A program made the position numbers and the translations under genes. A stretch of 64,000 nucleotides of DNA, taken from positions 230,281-294,280 of the forward strand of contig NZ_LMJJ01000040.1 of the NCBI RefSeq assembly GCF_001429285.1, given 5' to 3'. Below, one piece after another: positions 32,571 through 40,357 of this stretch (its first letter is position 1; every line of letters starts with the position of its first letter). The notes beneath the pieces are model-generated. The model worked only from the letters and a program-made list of their open reading frames with translations. It had not been told where the DNA came from and made no database searches. The DNA is from Ensifer sp. Root278. Its GTDB lineage: Bacteria; Pseudomonadota; Alphaproteobacteria; Rhizobiales; Rhizobiaceae.

Positions 32571-33374
32571 TTGAGCGTCGATCTCGAGGGGCTTTTTCAG
32601 GTCATGGCACCGTTGGTGGCAGGTCCTGCGCTAGACGACGAGGCGGTCGGCACCGCCTATCGGCGGCTGATGTCGACGCTGATGACCTTCGACTATGTGG
32701 TCGTCTTTGCCTATCGCGGCAAGGAACGGCCGATCGATCTCTTCAGCACCTTCAACGCCAAGGATCATGTGCTTTTCGTCAGCCTCTACCAGGCGGGGCC
32801 CTATCTGCTTGACCCGTTCTACCATGCGGCGTCACAGGGCAAGCCGGGCATCTGGCGGATGCGGGAGCTTGCGCCCGATCGGTTCTTCTCCTCGGAATAC
32901 TACCGCACCTACTATGTGCAGACCGGGCTTGCGGAGGAAGTCGGCTTCTTCGTGCCGGTCGACGAGCAGATCACCGTCGTGCTGTCGCTGATGCGGCGCG
33001 AGGCGACGGGGCCGTTCAGCCCGGCGGAGTTTGCGCTGTTGAAGAAGGTCGAGCCGCTGGTCTCGGCACTGGTGCGCCATCATTGGGCGGGTCTCGGCCG
33101 ACGGTTCGATGCGGCGCTGGCGAAAACCGGCCGCAGCCGCCGCAAGGCGACGCATCCACCGGCCGATGGCGTCTGGCAGCATCTCAATCTGACGGAGCGG
33201 GAATCCTCGATCATCGAACTGGTTCTGCAGGGCCATTCGTCGGAATCGATCGGCCTCAGGCTCGGTATCTCCACCGGTACGGTCAAGGTTCACCGCCGGA
33301 ACGTCTACCGCAAGCTCGGCATTTCCTCGCAGACGCAATTGCTGTCGCTGTATCTGAGAAACCTCGGGCAGTAA
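32571..33374 (+). CDS. LuxR-family transcriptional regulator
   Basis: 267 residues. TTG start at 32571 with GGAGGG 5-10 bases upstream; no better in-frame ATG fits. The N-terminal ~190 residues are a GAF-like sensory region (DYVVVFAYRGKERPIDLFST) without recognisable acyl-homoserine-lactone residues. The C-terminal ~65 residues are a LuxR HTH (LTERESSIIELVLQGHSSES; ISTGTVKVHRRNVYRKLGIS). Divergent from the polyamine-type importer and its SDR, which it probably controls in response to the transported compound. Confidence 0.82.
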   Translation: MSVDLEGLFQVMAPLVAGPALDDEAVGTAYRRLMSTLMTFDYVVVFAYRGKERPIDLFSTFNAKDHVLFVSLYQAGPYLLDPFYHAASQGKPGIWRMRELAPDRFFSSEYYRTYYVQTGLAEEVGFFVPVDEQITVVLSLMRREATGPFSPAEFALLKKVEPLVSALVRHHWAGLGRRFDAALAKTGRSRRKATHPPADGVWQHLNLTERESSIIELVLQGHSSESIGLRLGISTGTVKVHRRNVYRKLGISSQTQLLSLYLRNLGQ

Positions 33375-33510
33375 GCCGTGTAGGCGCCGCCCATCACTGC
33401 ATGCCCGCCCGTAGCGGCGCCCCGACGGCGCGCCGCGCCAGTCGATGCCGGCTCTCCCAATCCCATTCCTCCACAAACGTGATCGATCGCGCGGCTGATC
33501 GCTATTGACA

Positions 33511-33585
33511 TTTTTTGCACGCCATGAAATTTCTTTCATTAACGGATAAAAATATCACGCGGTGCAAAAAATATCATGCAGCGCA
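33511..33585. promoter_or_regulatory. Candidate EryD operator: tandem and inverted repeats
   Basis: An 18-base unit AAAATATCAYGCRGYGCA occurs twice in tandem (33549-33566 and 33568-33585, period 19 bp, 15 of 18 identical). In addition TTTTTTGCAC (33511-33520) and GTGCAAAAAA (33562-33571) form a perfect inverted pair. All lie within 100 bp upstream of the preferred eryD start at 33606. The second direct repeat covers the alternative ATG at 33576, which argues against that start. Confidence 0.6.
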
Positions 33586-33605
33586 ACAAGGACCGGGTGG
33601 AGACA

Positions 33606-34571
33606 ATGACGATTGGCGGGACAGGTATTCGTGACGACGAGACCAGCATGGCGACGCGGGCGGCCTGGCTGCACTATGCCGGCGGGCTGACCCAGGCCGA
33701 GGTCGCCAAGCGCCTGGGGCTTACCTCGCTCAAGGCCCATCGGCTGATCATGAAGGCCAACCAGGAAGGACTGGTGAAGGTCTATATCGACGGCGAAGTC
33801 TCGGAGTGTGTCGAGCTCGAGCAGGCGCTTTCGGCCCGCTTTGGCCTCGACTATTGCGAGGTGGTGCCGGACTTCGATTCCGACGATCTGCCCCTGAAGG
33901 CGCTCGGCATTTCCGGCGCGCAGTTCCTGAAGCGCGAGATCGAGCGCGGCGAGACGGCACTGGTCGGCGTCGGCCACGGCCGCACGCTTGCCGCGTGCGT
34001 CGAATATCTGCCGCGCATGGCAAGCGGCAACACCCGCTTCGTGTCGCTGCTCGGCGGGCTCACCCGCAAGTTCTCGGCCAACCCGCATGACGTGATCCAC
34101 CGGCTCGCCGAGCGCACCGGTGCGGAGGCCTATGTCATGCCGGTGCCGTTCTTCGCCAACACGGTCGAGGATCGCGACGTGCTCTTCAGCCAGCGTGGCG
34201 TGCGCGAGGTCTTCGATCTCGCCAAGACCGCCGACCTGCTGATGGTCGGCATCGGCACCGTCGAGCGAGAGGCGTCGCTGGTCTCGACCGGCATGATCGA
34301 GACGAGCGAGATCGAGGAGATCCAGAAGGGCGGGGCGATGGGTGAGCTGCTCGGCCACTTCTTCGACAAGGACGGCGCACCAGTCGAAACAGCGTTGTCC
34401 GACCGGACCTTCACGCTCAGCCGCGACGACCTGAAGAACCGCCGCACGGTTGCCGTGGCCGGCGGCAAGATCAAGGTGCCGGCCATTCGCGCCGTGCTCG
34501 CAAGCGGGCACCTGAGCGGCCTCATCACCGACGAGCGGACTGCACGGGCGCTTGCCGCTGAGAGCGCATGA
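33606..34571 (+). CDS. eryD: EryD-like SorC-family regulator
   Basis: 321 residues from the ATG at 33606, which has GGTGGAG at the right distance. N-terminal HTH at ~26-55 (GGLTQAEVAKRLGLTSLKAH) and a C-terminal SorC sugar-phosphate-binding domain (VGVGHGRTLAACVEYLPRM; LLMVGIGTVEREASLV). Close in pattern to EryD, the Brucella/rhizobial regulator of erythritol catabolism that responds to erythritol or its phosphate. First gene of a long co-directional series to 51459. Repeats overlapping its promoter suggest autoregulation. Confidence 0.82.
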   Translation: MTIGGTGIRDDETSMATRAAWLHYAGGLTQAEVAKRLGLTSLKAHRLIMKANQEGLVKVYIDGEVSECVELEQALSARFGLDYCEVVPDFDSDDLPLKALGISGAQFLKREIERGETALVGVGHGRTLAACVEYLPRMASGNTRFVSLLGGLTRKFSANPHDVIHRLAERTGAEAYVMPVPFFANTVEDRDVLFSQRGVREVFDLAKTADLLMVGIGTVEREASLVSTGMIETSEIEEIQKGGAMGELLGHFFDKDGAPVETALSDRTFTLSRDDLKNRRTVAVAGGKIKVPAIRAVLASGHLSGLITDERTARALAAESA

Positions 34572-34693
34572 GGCGCTGAACATTCGGGGCCATTGCGGAG
34601 GGCAGGGAGGATCTGCCGTCCAGGCCTTAAAGGGAGGAATACCGGTGGGGTAGCCGGCAGTCGCAATCATACCCGCAACGGAGGAGAAGACGA

Positions 34694-36136
34694 ATGTACG
34701 AGAAGGAGAAGGACCTCATCAGCGCATTCCTGCGTGGGGAGGTGGACCGCCGTGGCATGCTCAAGGGATTGGGTGCCGCAGGCCTGACCGCCGGCACGGC
34801 CGGCACGTTGTTCAACATGATGTCGACCCGGGCGCTTGCTGCCGATTTCGACTGGAAGGCGCATTCCGGCAAGAAGCTGAAGCTGCTTTTGAACAAGCAC
34901 CCTTACGCCGACGCGATGATCGCCAACCTGCAGGCCTTCAAGGATCTGACGGGCATCGAGGTCACCTATGACGTGTTCCCGGAAGACGTCTATTTCGACA
35001 AGGTGACGGCGGCGCTGTCGTCGGGATCGGCAGAATACGACGCCTTCATGACCGGCGCCTACATGACCTGGACCTATGGTCCGGCCGGCTGGATCGCCGA
35101 CCTCAACGAATGGATCAAGGATCCGACCAAGACCAACCCCAACTACAACTGGGACGATTTCCTTGCCGGCGTGAAGAACTCCTGCGCCTGGAACGGCCAG
35201 CCGGGCGGAGCGCTTGGGTCGGAAGACGCCAAGCAATGGTGCATTCCGTGGGCGTTCGAACAGAACAACATCACCTATAACCGCGAGATGTTCGACAAGG
35301 CCGGCGTCGAATTGCCGAAGAACCTCGACGACATGATCGCGGTTGCGGCCAAGCTGCAGAAGGACATCGGCGGCATTTACGGCATCGGCGTGCGTGGTTC
35401 GCGCTCCTGGGCAACGATCCATCCGGGCTTCCTGTCGGGTTATGCCAACTTCAACCAGAAGGACCTGAACGTCGGCGCGGACGGCAAGCTGTCGGCAGCG
35501 ATGAACACCGACGGTTCGAAGGCCTATCACGCCAAGTTCGTGCAGATGATCCAGGAAAGCGGCCCGAAGGACTGGTCGACCTATACCTGGTACCAGGTCG
35601 GCACCGACCTCGGCGCCGGCGCATCGGCCATGATCTTTGACGCCGATTGCCTGGGTTACTTCATGAACGGCGGCGACAACAAGATGGCCGGCAAGCTCGG
35701 CTATGCCGCCTTTGCCGCAAACCCGGAGGCCACCGCCTCAACGCCGAACATCTGGATCTGGTCGCTTGCCATGTCCAACTTCTCCAAGGACAAGGACGCC
35801 ACCTGGTACTTCCTGCAGTGGGCTTCCGGTCCCGAACATGCGCTGTTCGGCGCCACAAAGATGGACTTCGTCGATCCTGTTCGCCAGTCGATCTGGAAGG
35901 ACGAGATCTTCCGCGAGAAGCTGAACGGCAAGTATCCGGGTTACGTCGAAATGTTCGACGCCTCGGCCGCCGGCGCCTCCATCAAGTTCACGCCGCAGCC
36001 GCTGTTCTTCGACGTCACCACCGAATGGGCGGCGACGCTGCAGAAGATGGTCGCCAAGCAGGTGCCTGTCGATGAAGGTCTCGACCAGCTTGCAGAAAGC
36101 ATCAACCGCCAGCTCCAAGAGGCGGGTCTCGGCTGA
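34694..36136 (+). CDS. Polyol/sugar ABC importer, substrate-binding protein
   Basis: 480 residues, family 1 (SBP_bac_1) sugar/polyol-binding protein. The signal is unusual: ~20 charged residues, then DRRGMLKGLGAAGLTAGTAG, a twin-arginine-like motif, ending ALAAD. The mature domain has typical segments (LKLLLNKHPYADAMIANLQA; IPWAFEQNNITYNREMFDKA). The gene order binding protein, two permeases, two ATPases resembles the rhizobial glycerol importer GlpSTPQV type. Here it is linked to eryD and ery enzymes, so erythritol or a related polyol is the likely substrate. Confidence 0.8.
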   Translation: MYEKEKDLISAFLRGEVDRRGMLKGLGAAGLTAGTAGTLFNMMSTRALAADFDWKAHSGKKLKLLLNKHPYADAMIANLQAFKDLTGIEVTYDVFPEDVYFDKVTAALSSGSAEYDAFMTGAYMTWTYGPAGWIADLNEWIKDPTKTNPNYNWDDFLAGVKNSCAWNGQPGGALGSEDAKQWCIPWAFEQNNITYNREMFDKAGVELPKNLDDMIAVAAKLQKDIGGIYGIGVRGSRSWATIHPGFLSGYANFNQKDLNVGADGKLSAAMNTDGSKAYHAKFVQMIQESGPKDWSTYTWYQVGTDLGAGASAMIFDADCLGYFMNGGDNKMAGKLGYAAFAANPEATASTPNIWIWSLAMSNFSKDKDATWYFLQWASGPEHALFGATKMDFVDPVRQSIWKDEIFREKLNGKYPGYVEMFDASAAGASIKFTPQPLFFDVTTEWAATLQKMVAKQVPVDEGLDQLAESINRQLQEAGLG

Positions 36137-36150
36137 TAGGCCTCCCAAGC

Positions 36151-36180
36151 GATGCCCGGCGCTGACAAGCGCCGGGCATC
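36151..36180. promoter_or_regulatory. Perfect hairpin after the binding-protein gene
   Basis: GATGCCCGGCGCT, loop GACA, AGCGCCGGGCATC: 13 perfect pairs beginning 14 bases after the stop. There is no T-run, so it is more likely an mRNA-stabilising or attenuating structure that keeps binding-protein mRNA in excess. A smaller GCCGGC-TGA-GCCGGC hairpin follows at ~36187. Confidence 0.7.
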
Positions 36181-36321
36181 CCGAGATGCCGGCTGAGCCG
36201 GCCTGTTGCGACCGGTTTGAGGTTGCACCGAAATCAACCCGAGATGCCGAGGGACTGGCGCGGCGCCTATAGGCTCCCGCGTGCCGCGTGCTCTTTAAAG
36301 ACTTCAGGAACGGAGCTCAAC

Positions 36322-37245
36322 ATGGCTTCAACAGAAACCCTCCGCAGACCGGCCTCCGGTTTCAGGATCAGCAGGAAGATGCTTCCCTACGTGCTGAGCC
36401 TGCCGGCGTTGCTCGTCTGCATCGGCATCCTCATCCCGTTCTTCACGGCAGTGATCTATTCCTTCCAGCGCTACCGGCTGAGCCAGCCCTGGAGCCGCCA
36501 GTTCAACTGGGGCGAAAACTACCTCAACTTCTTCACCGACCCCGCCTTCTGGAACACGCTCAAGGTGTCGCTGCTTTATGCCGGCATCACCGTGACGCTG
36601 GAACTGCTGCTCGGCCTTGGCATCGCGCTGCTGCTGCAGCGGCGCTCGACCATCAACAACTTCATCTCGATCATGCTGCTTCTGCCGCTGATGATCGCGC
36701 CGGCGCTGGCCGCGCTGATGTGGAAGCTGATGACCAATCCGAGCTTCGGCATTCTCAGCTATCTCGCAAGCCTGATCGGCCTGCATGATTTCCGCTGGGC
36801 ATCCTCGCCGGATACGGCGCTGCTGACCGTCGTGCTCGTCGACATCTGGGTCTATACGCCCTTCATCATGATCCTGCTTCTGGCGGGCCTGCGCTCGCTG
36901 CCGACGCAGCCCTTCGAGGCGGCGGCTCTCGATGGCGTGCCGCGCAGCTTCGTCTTCTTCCGCATCACGCTGCCGATGCTGACGCCCTATATCCTGACGG
37001 CGACGCTCTTCCGGCTGCTCGACAGTATCCAGCAGTTCGACATCATCTACGCGATGACGCAGGGCGGCCCCGGCAATACGCTCACCGTCTTCCAGGTCGA
37101 GGCCTATCTCAACTTCTTCCAGTCGACCAATGTCGGCCGTTCGGCGGCGCTGCTGATCATCCTGTGGGCGATCACCTACACGCTCTCCAACGTCTTCATC
37201 AAGAACTGGCTGCGGCTGCGCGAACGCGCTCGCGGCGAAGCTTAA
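36322..37245 (+). CDS. Polyol/sugar ABC importer permease 1
   Basis: 307 residues from the ATG at 36322 (GGAG upstream); an earlier start at 36217 falls in the intergenic hairpin region and is rejected. Six membrane segments; MalF/UgpA-type coupling motif EAAALDGVPRSFVFFRITLP (~205-224). It pairs with the next gene, 11 bp downstream. Part of the importer for the ery locus. Confidence 0.87.
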   Translation: MASTETLRRPASGFRISRKMLPYVLSLPALLVCIGILIPFFTAVIYSFQRYRLSQPWSRQFNWGENYLNFFTDPAFWNTLKVSLLYAGITVTLELLLGLGIALLLQRRSTINNFISIMLLLPLMIAPALAALMWKLMTNPSFGILSYLASLIGLHDFRWASSPDTALLTVVLVDIWVYTPFIMILLLAGLRSLPTQPFEAAALDGVPRSFVFFRITLPMLTPYILTATLFRLLDSIQQFDIIYAMTQGGPGNTLTVFQVEAYLNFFQSTNVGRSAALLIILWAITYTLSNVFIKNWLRLRERARGEA

Positions 37246-37256
37246 GGGAGGGACCA

Positions 37257-38114
37257 ATGGAAACCATGTCTCCGCTCGAACGGGTCTTGCGCGGTCTCGC
37301 CCTCACGCTCGTCGTCGTCTTCTTCATGTTCCCGATCTTCTGGATCTTCCTGATGTCGTTCCAGACGAACGAGACGATCCTCGCCATCCCACCGTCGATC
37401 GTGTTCTCGCCGACGCTCTCGAACTATGCGGCGCTGATCACCGGCAAGCTGCAGACGGCGGCCGGTACGCTCGACATCGCCTTCATGCGCAATCTCGGCA
37501 ACTCGATCTTCCTGTCGGTCGCCTCCGTTGCCGTAGCGCTCGTGCTCGGCGTGCCCGCGGCCTATGCGTTTGCCCGCCACAAGTTCAAAGGTTCGGAGGA
37601 CATCGCGTTTACGCTGCTGTCCTTCCGCTTCGCGCCGCCTCTCCTGGTGCTACTGCCGCTGACGCAGTATTTCCAGTGGCTCGGCCTCTCCAACACCTAT
37701 TTCGGCCTGATCTGGGTCTACCAGCTCATCTGCCTGCCACTCATCCTCTGGATCGTGCGCGGCTACTTCGAGGATATCTCGGCCGACGTCGAATATGCCT
37801 ATCGCATCGCCGGCCATTCTTGGTTTGCGACGTTCCGCAAGATTGCTCTGCCGCTTGCCGGACCGGGCATTGCCGCTGCCGGCCTGCTCGCCTTCATCTT
37901 CGCCTGGAACAATTTCGTCTTCGCGCTGGTGTTGGCATCTGCTGACAAGCAGCCGGTGACGGTCGGCGCGCTTGCCTTCGTCACCTCCTCGGGCATCCAG
38001 TACGGACAGATCGCCGCGGCCATCGTGCTTTCGGTCACGCCGACGCTCGCACTTGCACTCTACGCCCAGCGCTACCTCGTCGAAGGCCTGTCGCTCGGCG
38101 CGGTGAAAGGGTAA
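37257..38114 (+). CDS. Polyol/sugar ABC importer permease 2
   Basis: 285 residues from the ATG at 37257 with AGGGAGGG immediately upstream. MalG/UgpE-like with six membrane helices. The coupling segment reads YAYRIAGHSWFATFRKIALP, where the usual EAA glutamate is replaced by Tyr-Ala. Followed after 3 bp by the first ATPase gene. Forms the heterodimeric channel with permease 1. Confidence 0.87.
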   Translation: METMSPLERVLRGLALTLVVVFFMFPIFWIFLMSFQTNETILAIPPSIVFSPTLSNYAALITGKLQTAAGTLDIAFMRNLGNSIFLSVASVAVALVLGVPAAYAFARHKFKGSEDIAFTLLSFRFAPPLLVLLPLTQYFQWLGLSNTYFGLIWVYQLICLPLILWIVRGYFEDISADVEYAYRIAGHSWFATFRKIALPLAGPGIAAAGLLAFIFAWNNFVFALVLASADKQPVTVGALAFVTSSGIQYGQIAAAIVLSVTPTLALALYAQRYLVEGLSLGAVKG

Positions 38115-38117
38115 CTC

Positions 38118-39236
38118 ATGACCACGCTGCAACTGAAGAATATCGTCAAGCGCTACAAGAGCCAGACGGTTCTCGACGATCTCACGCTTGACGTCGCCGA
38201 CGGTGAACGGCTGGTGCTCTTCGGCCCCTCCGGCGCCGGCAAGACCGTACTGCTTCGCCTGGTGGCCGGCGTCATCGAGCCGGATGAGGGCAGGGTGCTG
38301 ATCGGCGGCGAGGACATGACCGATGTCGATGCCGAACATCGCGGCGTCGGCATGGCCTTCCAGAACTTCGCGCTCTTCCCGCACATGAGCGCCTTCGACA
38401 ACATCGCAAGCCCGCTGACGGCGACGCGATCGTCGAAGGAGAAGATCGCCGCCGGCGTGCAGAAGGTCGCGAAACTGCTCAAGATCGACCATGTGCTGAC
38501 GCATCATCCGAAGGCGCTTTCCAACGGCCAGAAGCAGAGAACGGCACTTGCCCGCGCGCTCGTCGGCTCGCCGCCGCTCTTGCTGCTGGACGATCCCTTG
38601 CGCAACGTCGACGCCAAGCTCCGCTTCGAGATGCGGCTGGAACTGCCGCGGCTGCTCGCGGCGCAAGGCGCCACCGTCGTCTACGTCACCCAGGACTACA
38701 AGGAGGCGATGGCGCTCGGTGACCGCATCGCCGTCATGGCTGCCGGCCGCATCCGCCAGGTCGGAACGCCGCAGGAAATCTACAATGCGCCGGCCGATAT
38801 CGAGATCGCGCGGCTCTTCGGCGATCCCACCATCAACCTGCTCGACGTGGTGCCGCAGCGCAGCGGCGAGGGCGTGTTCGTCGAGCTCTCCAATGTCCGG
38901 GTACGCCTTGCCGATTATGATGCCGATGTCGCGGGTAAGGAATGCGTCCTCGGCCTGCGGCCGGAGGCGATCAGCTTTGCCGATGCCGTTGCACCCGGCG
39001 CGATCCCCGTGACGGTGGAGGCGGAAACGCCGCTCAACGAAAAGACCGTGACGCTGGCACTGACCGCCCGCGGCCGCGAAATCCTGGTGTCGCGTCCGGC
39101 CGGTACGCCTGGTCCGGTCGCCGGCCCGGCCCATATTGCCGTCAATGGCACCCAGGCCTTCCTCTTCGACAAGACGAGCGGCGCCCTGCTGCCGCGCGCC
39201 GACCTCGCAGCCAAGCGCAGTGGAGAAGCGGCATGA
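38118..39236 (+). CDS. Polyol/sugar ABC importer, ATPase 1 (altered Walker B)
   Basis: 372 residues: NBD (1-~235) with Walker A GPSGAGKT at 36-43, intact Q-loop (MAFQNFALFPHM), signature LSNGQKQR, and a C-terminal TOBE region. Walker B ends LLLLDDP: Asp159 replaces the catalytic glutamate. Paired with a second, different ATPase encoded by the next gene (ATGA overlap). Two non-identical ATPases are also found in the rhizobial glycerol importer family. The Asp substitution should weaken hydrolysis at this site. Confidence 0.85.
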   Translation: MTTLQLKNIVKRYKSQTVLDDLTLDVADGERLVLFGPSGAGKTVLLRLVAGVIEPDEGRVLIGGEDMTDVDAEHRGVGMAFQNFALFPHMSAFDNIASPLTATRSSKEKIAAGVQKVAKLLKIDHVLTHHPKALSNGQKQRTALARALVGSPPLLLLDDPLRNVDAKLRFEMRLELPRLLAAQGATVVYVTQDYKEAMALGDRIAVMAAGRIRQVGTPQEIYNAPADIEIARLFGDPTINLLDVVPQRSGEGVFVELSNVRVRLADYDADVAGKECVLGLRPEAISFADAVAPGAIPVTVEAETPLNEKTVTLALTARGREILVSRPAGTPGPVAGPAHIAVNGTQAFLFDKTSGALLPRADLAAKRSGEAA

Positions 39237-40357
39237 CCGACACCGCTCTTTTGATCAAGGACGTCGACAAGTTCTACGGCCCTGTCGATTACGGCGTGCA
39301 TGCCGTGAAGAAGCTGAACATGGATGTTCAGAAGGGCGAGATCATCGCGCTGCTCGGCTCGTCCGGCTGCGGCAAGACCTCGACATTGCGGATGATCGCC
39401 GGCTTCGAGGCGGTCTCGCGTGGCACGATCTCGCTTGCTGGCCGGCCGGTGCAGACCCTGCCGCCGGTGCGCCGCAACGTCGCCATGGCGTTTGAGGGCT
39501 ATTCGCTCTACCCGCCGCTCACGGTGCGCGAGAACATCGCCTTCGCGCTCAAGGCTTCGAAGCTTTCGCAGGGTGTCGTCGACGAGAAGGTCGCTGGTAT
39601 CGCCAAGCTTTTGGAGATCGAAGACATTCTCGGGCGCTATCCAAGCTCGATCTCCGGCGGCCAGCAGCAGCGCGCCTCGCTTGGGCGGGCTCTCATCCGC
39701 GATGCCAGCCTGCACCTGCTCGACGAGCCGATGGGACAACTGGAGCCGCAGCTTCGCGCGCTGCTTCGCGGCCGCATCAAGCACTACATCAAGGAGCGGG
39801 GGCTGACGGCGATCCTCGTCACCCACGACCAGACCGAGGCCAACGCGCTCGCCGACCGCATCGCCGTCATGGAAGGCGGCGTGCTGCAGCAGTTCGACAC
39901 GCCGCAGAAGATCAAGGAGCGCCCGGCCAATCTCTTCACCGGCACCTTCGTCGGCGAGCCGCCGATGAACGTCTTCGAGGCCAGCGTTTCGGGATCGGAG
40001 AGCAAAGTTGCCTTCGGCCTCAAGGATGGCGTGCGGCTCGAATATCCAGCCTCGGACTTCTCGCATGCGGTGCGTGATGCGCTGGTTCAGCGGCAGAAGG
40101 TGGTGCTCGGCATAAGGCCCTATTCGGTGCGCCGCAGCGCCGACGGCGTCACCGGCCGCGTCGCCGTCAACCAATGGCTGGGTGACCAGACCCATATCGC
40201 CGCGGATTTTGCCGGCGGCACCATGGTGCTGGTCGAGCACGACCGGACGGAGCTTGATGTCGGCCAGCCGATCGGTATCCATCTCGACCCGTCGAGCCTG
40301 CATGTCTTCGACGGCGAAAGCGGCCGGGCGATCAGCCATGGACAGGAGCTCGCCTGA
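39233..40357 (+). CDS. Polyol/sugar ABC importer, ATPase 2 (altered Q-loop)
   Basis: 374 residues from the ATG overlapping the ATPase 1 stop (ATGA). Walker A GSSGCGKT, signature ISGGQQQR and Walker B HLLDEP are intact. The Q-loop glutamine is Glu88 (AMAFEGYSLYP), and a C-terminal TOBE domain is present. It thus has the catalytic Glu that ATPase 1 lacks but not the Q-loop Gln that ATPase 1 has. Coupled to the kinase gene (TGATG). Confidence 0.85.
   Translation: MTDTALLIKDVDKFYGPVDYGVHAVKKLNMDVQKGEIIALLGSSGCGKTSTLRMIAGFEAVSRGTISLAGRPVQTLPPVRRNVAMAFEGYSLYPPLTVRENIAFALKASKLSQGVVDEKVAGIAKLLEIEDILGRYPSSISGGQQQRASLGRALIRDASLHLLDEPMGQLEPQLRALLRGRIKHYIKERGLTAILVTHDQTEANALADRIAVMEGGVLQQFDTPQKIKERPANLFTGTFVGEPPMNVFEASVSGSESKVAFGLKDGVRLEYPASDFSHAVRDALVQRQKVVLGIRPYSVRRSADGVTGRVAVNQWLGDQTHIAADFAGGTMVLVEHDRTELDVGQPIGIHLDPSSLHVFDGESGRAISHGQELA

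Noticed and set aside
33576-33606. ATG at 33576 as the eryD start
   Set aside because: It lies inside the tandem operator-like repeat and lacks a Shine-Dalgarno; the ATG at 33606 has GGTGGAG correctly spaced.
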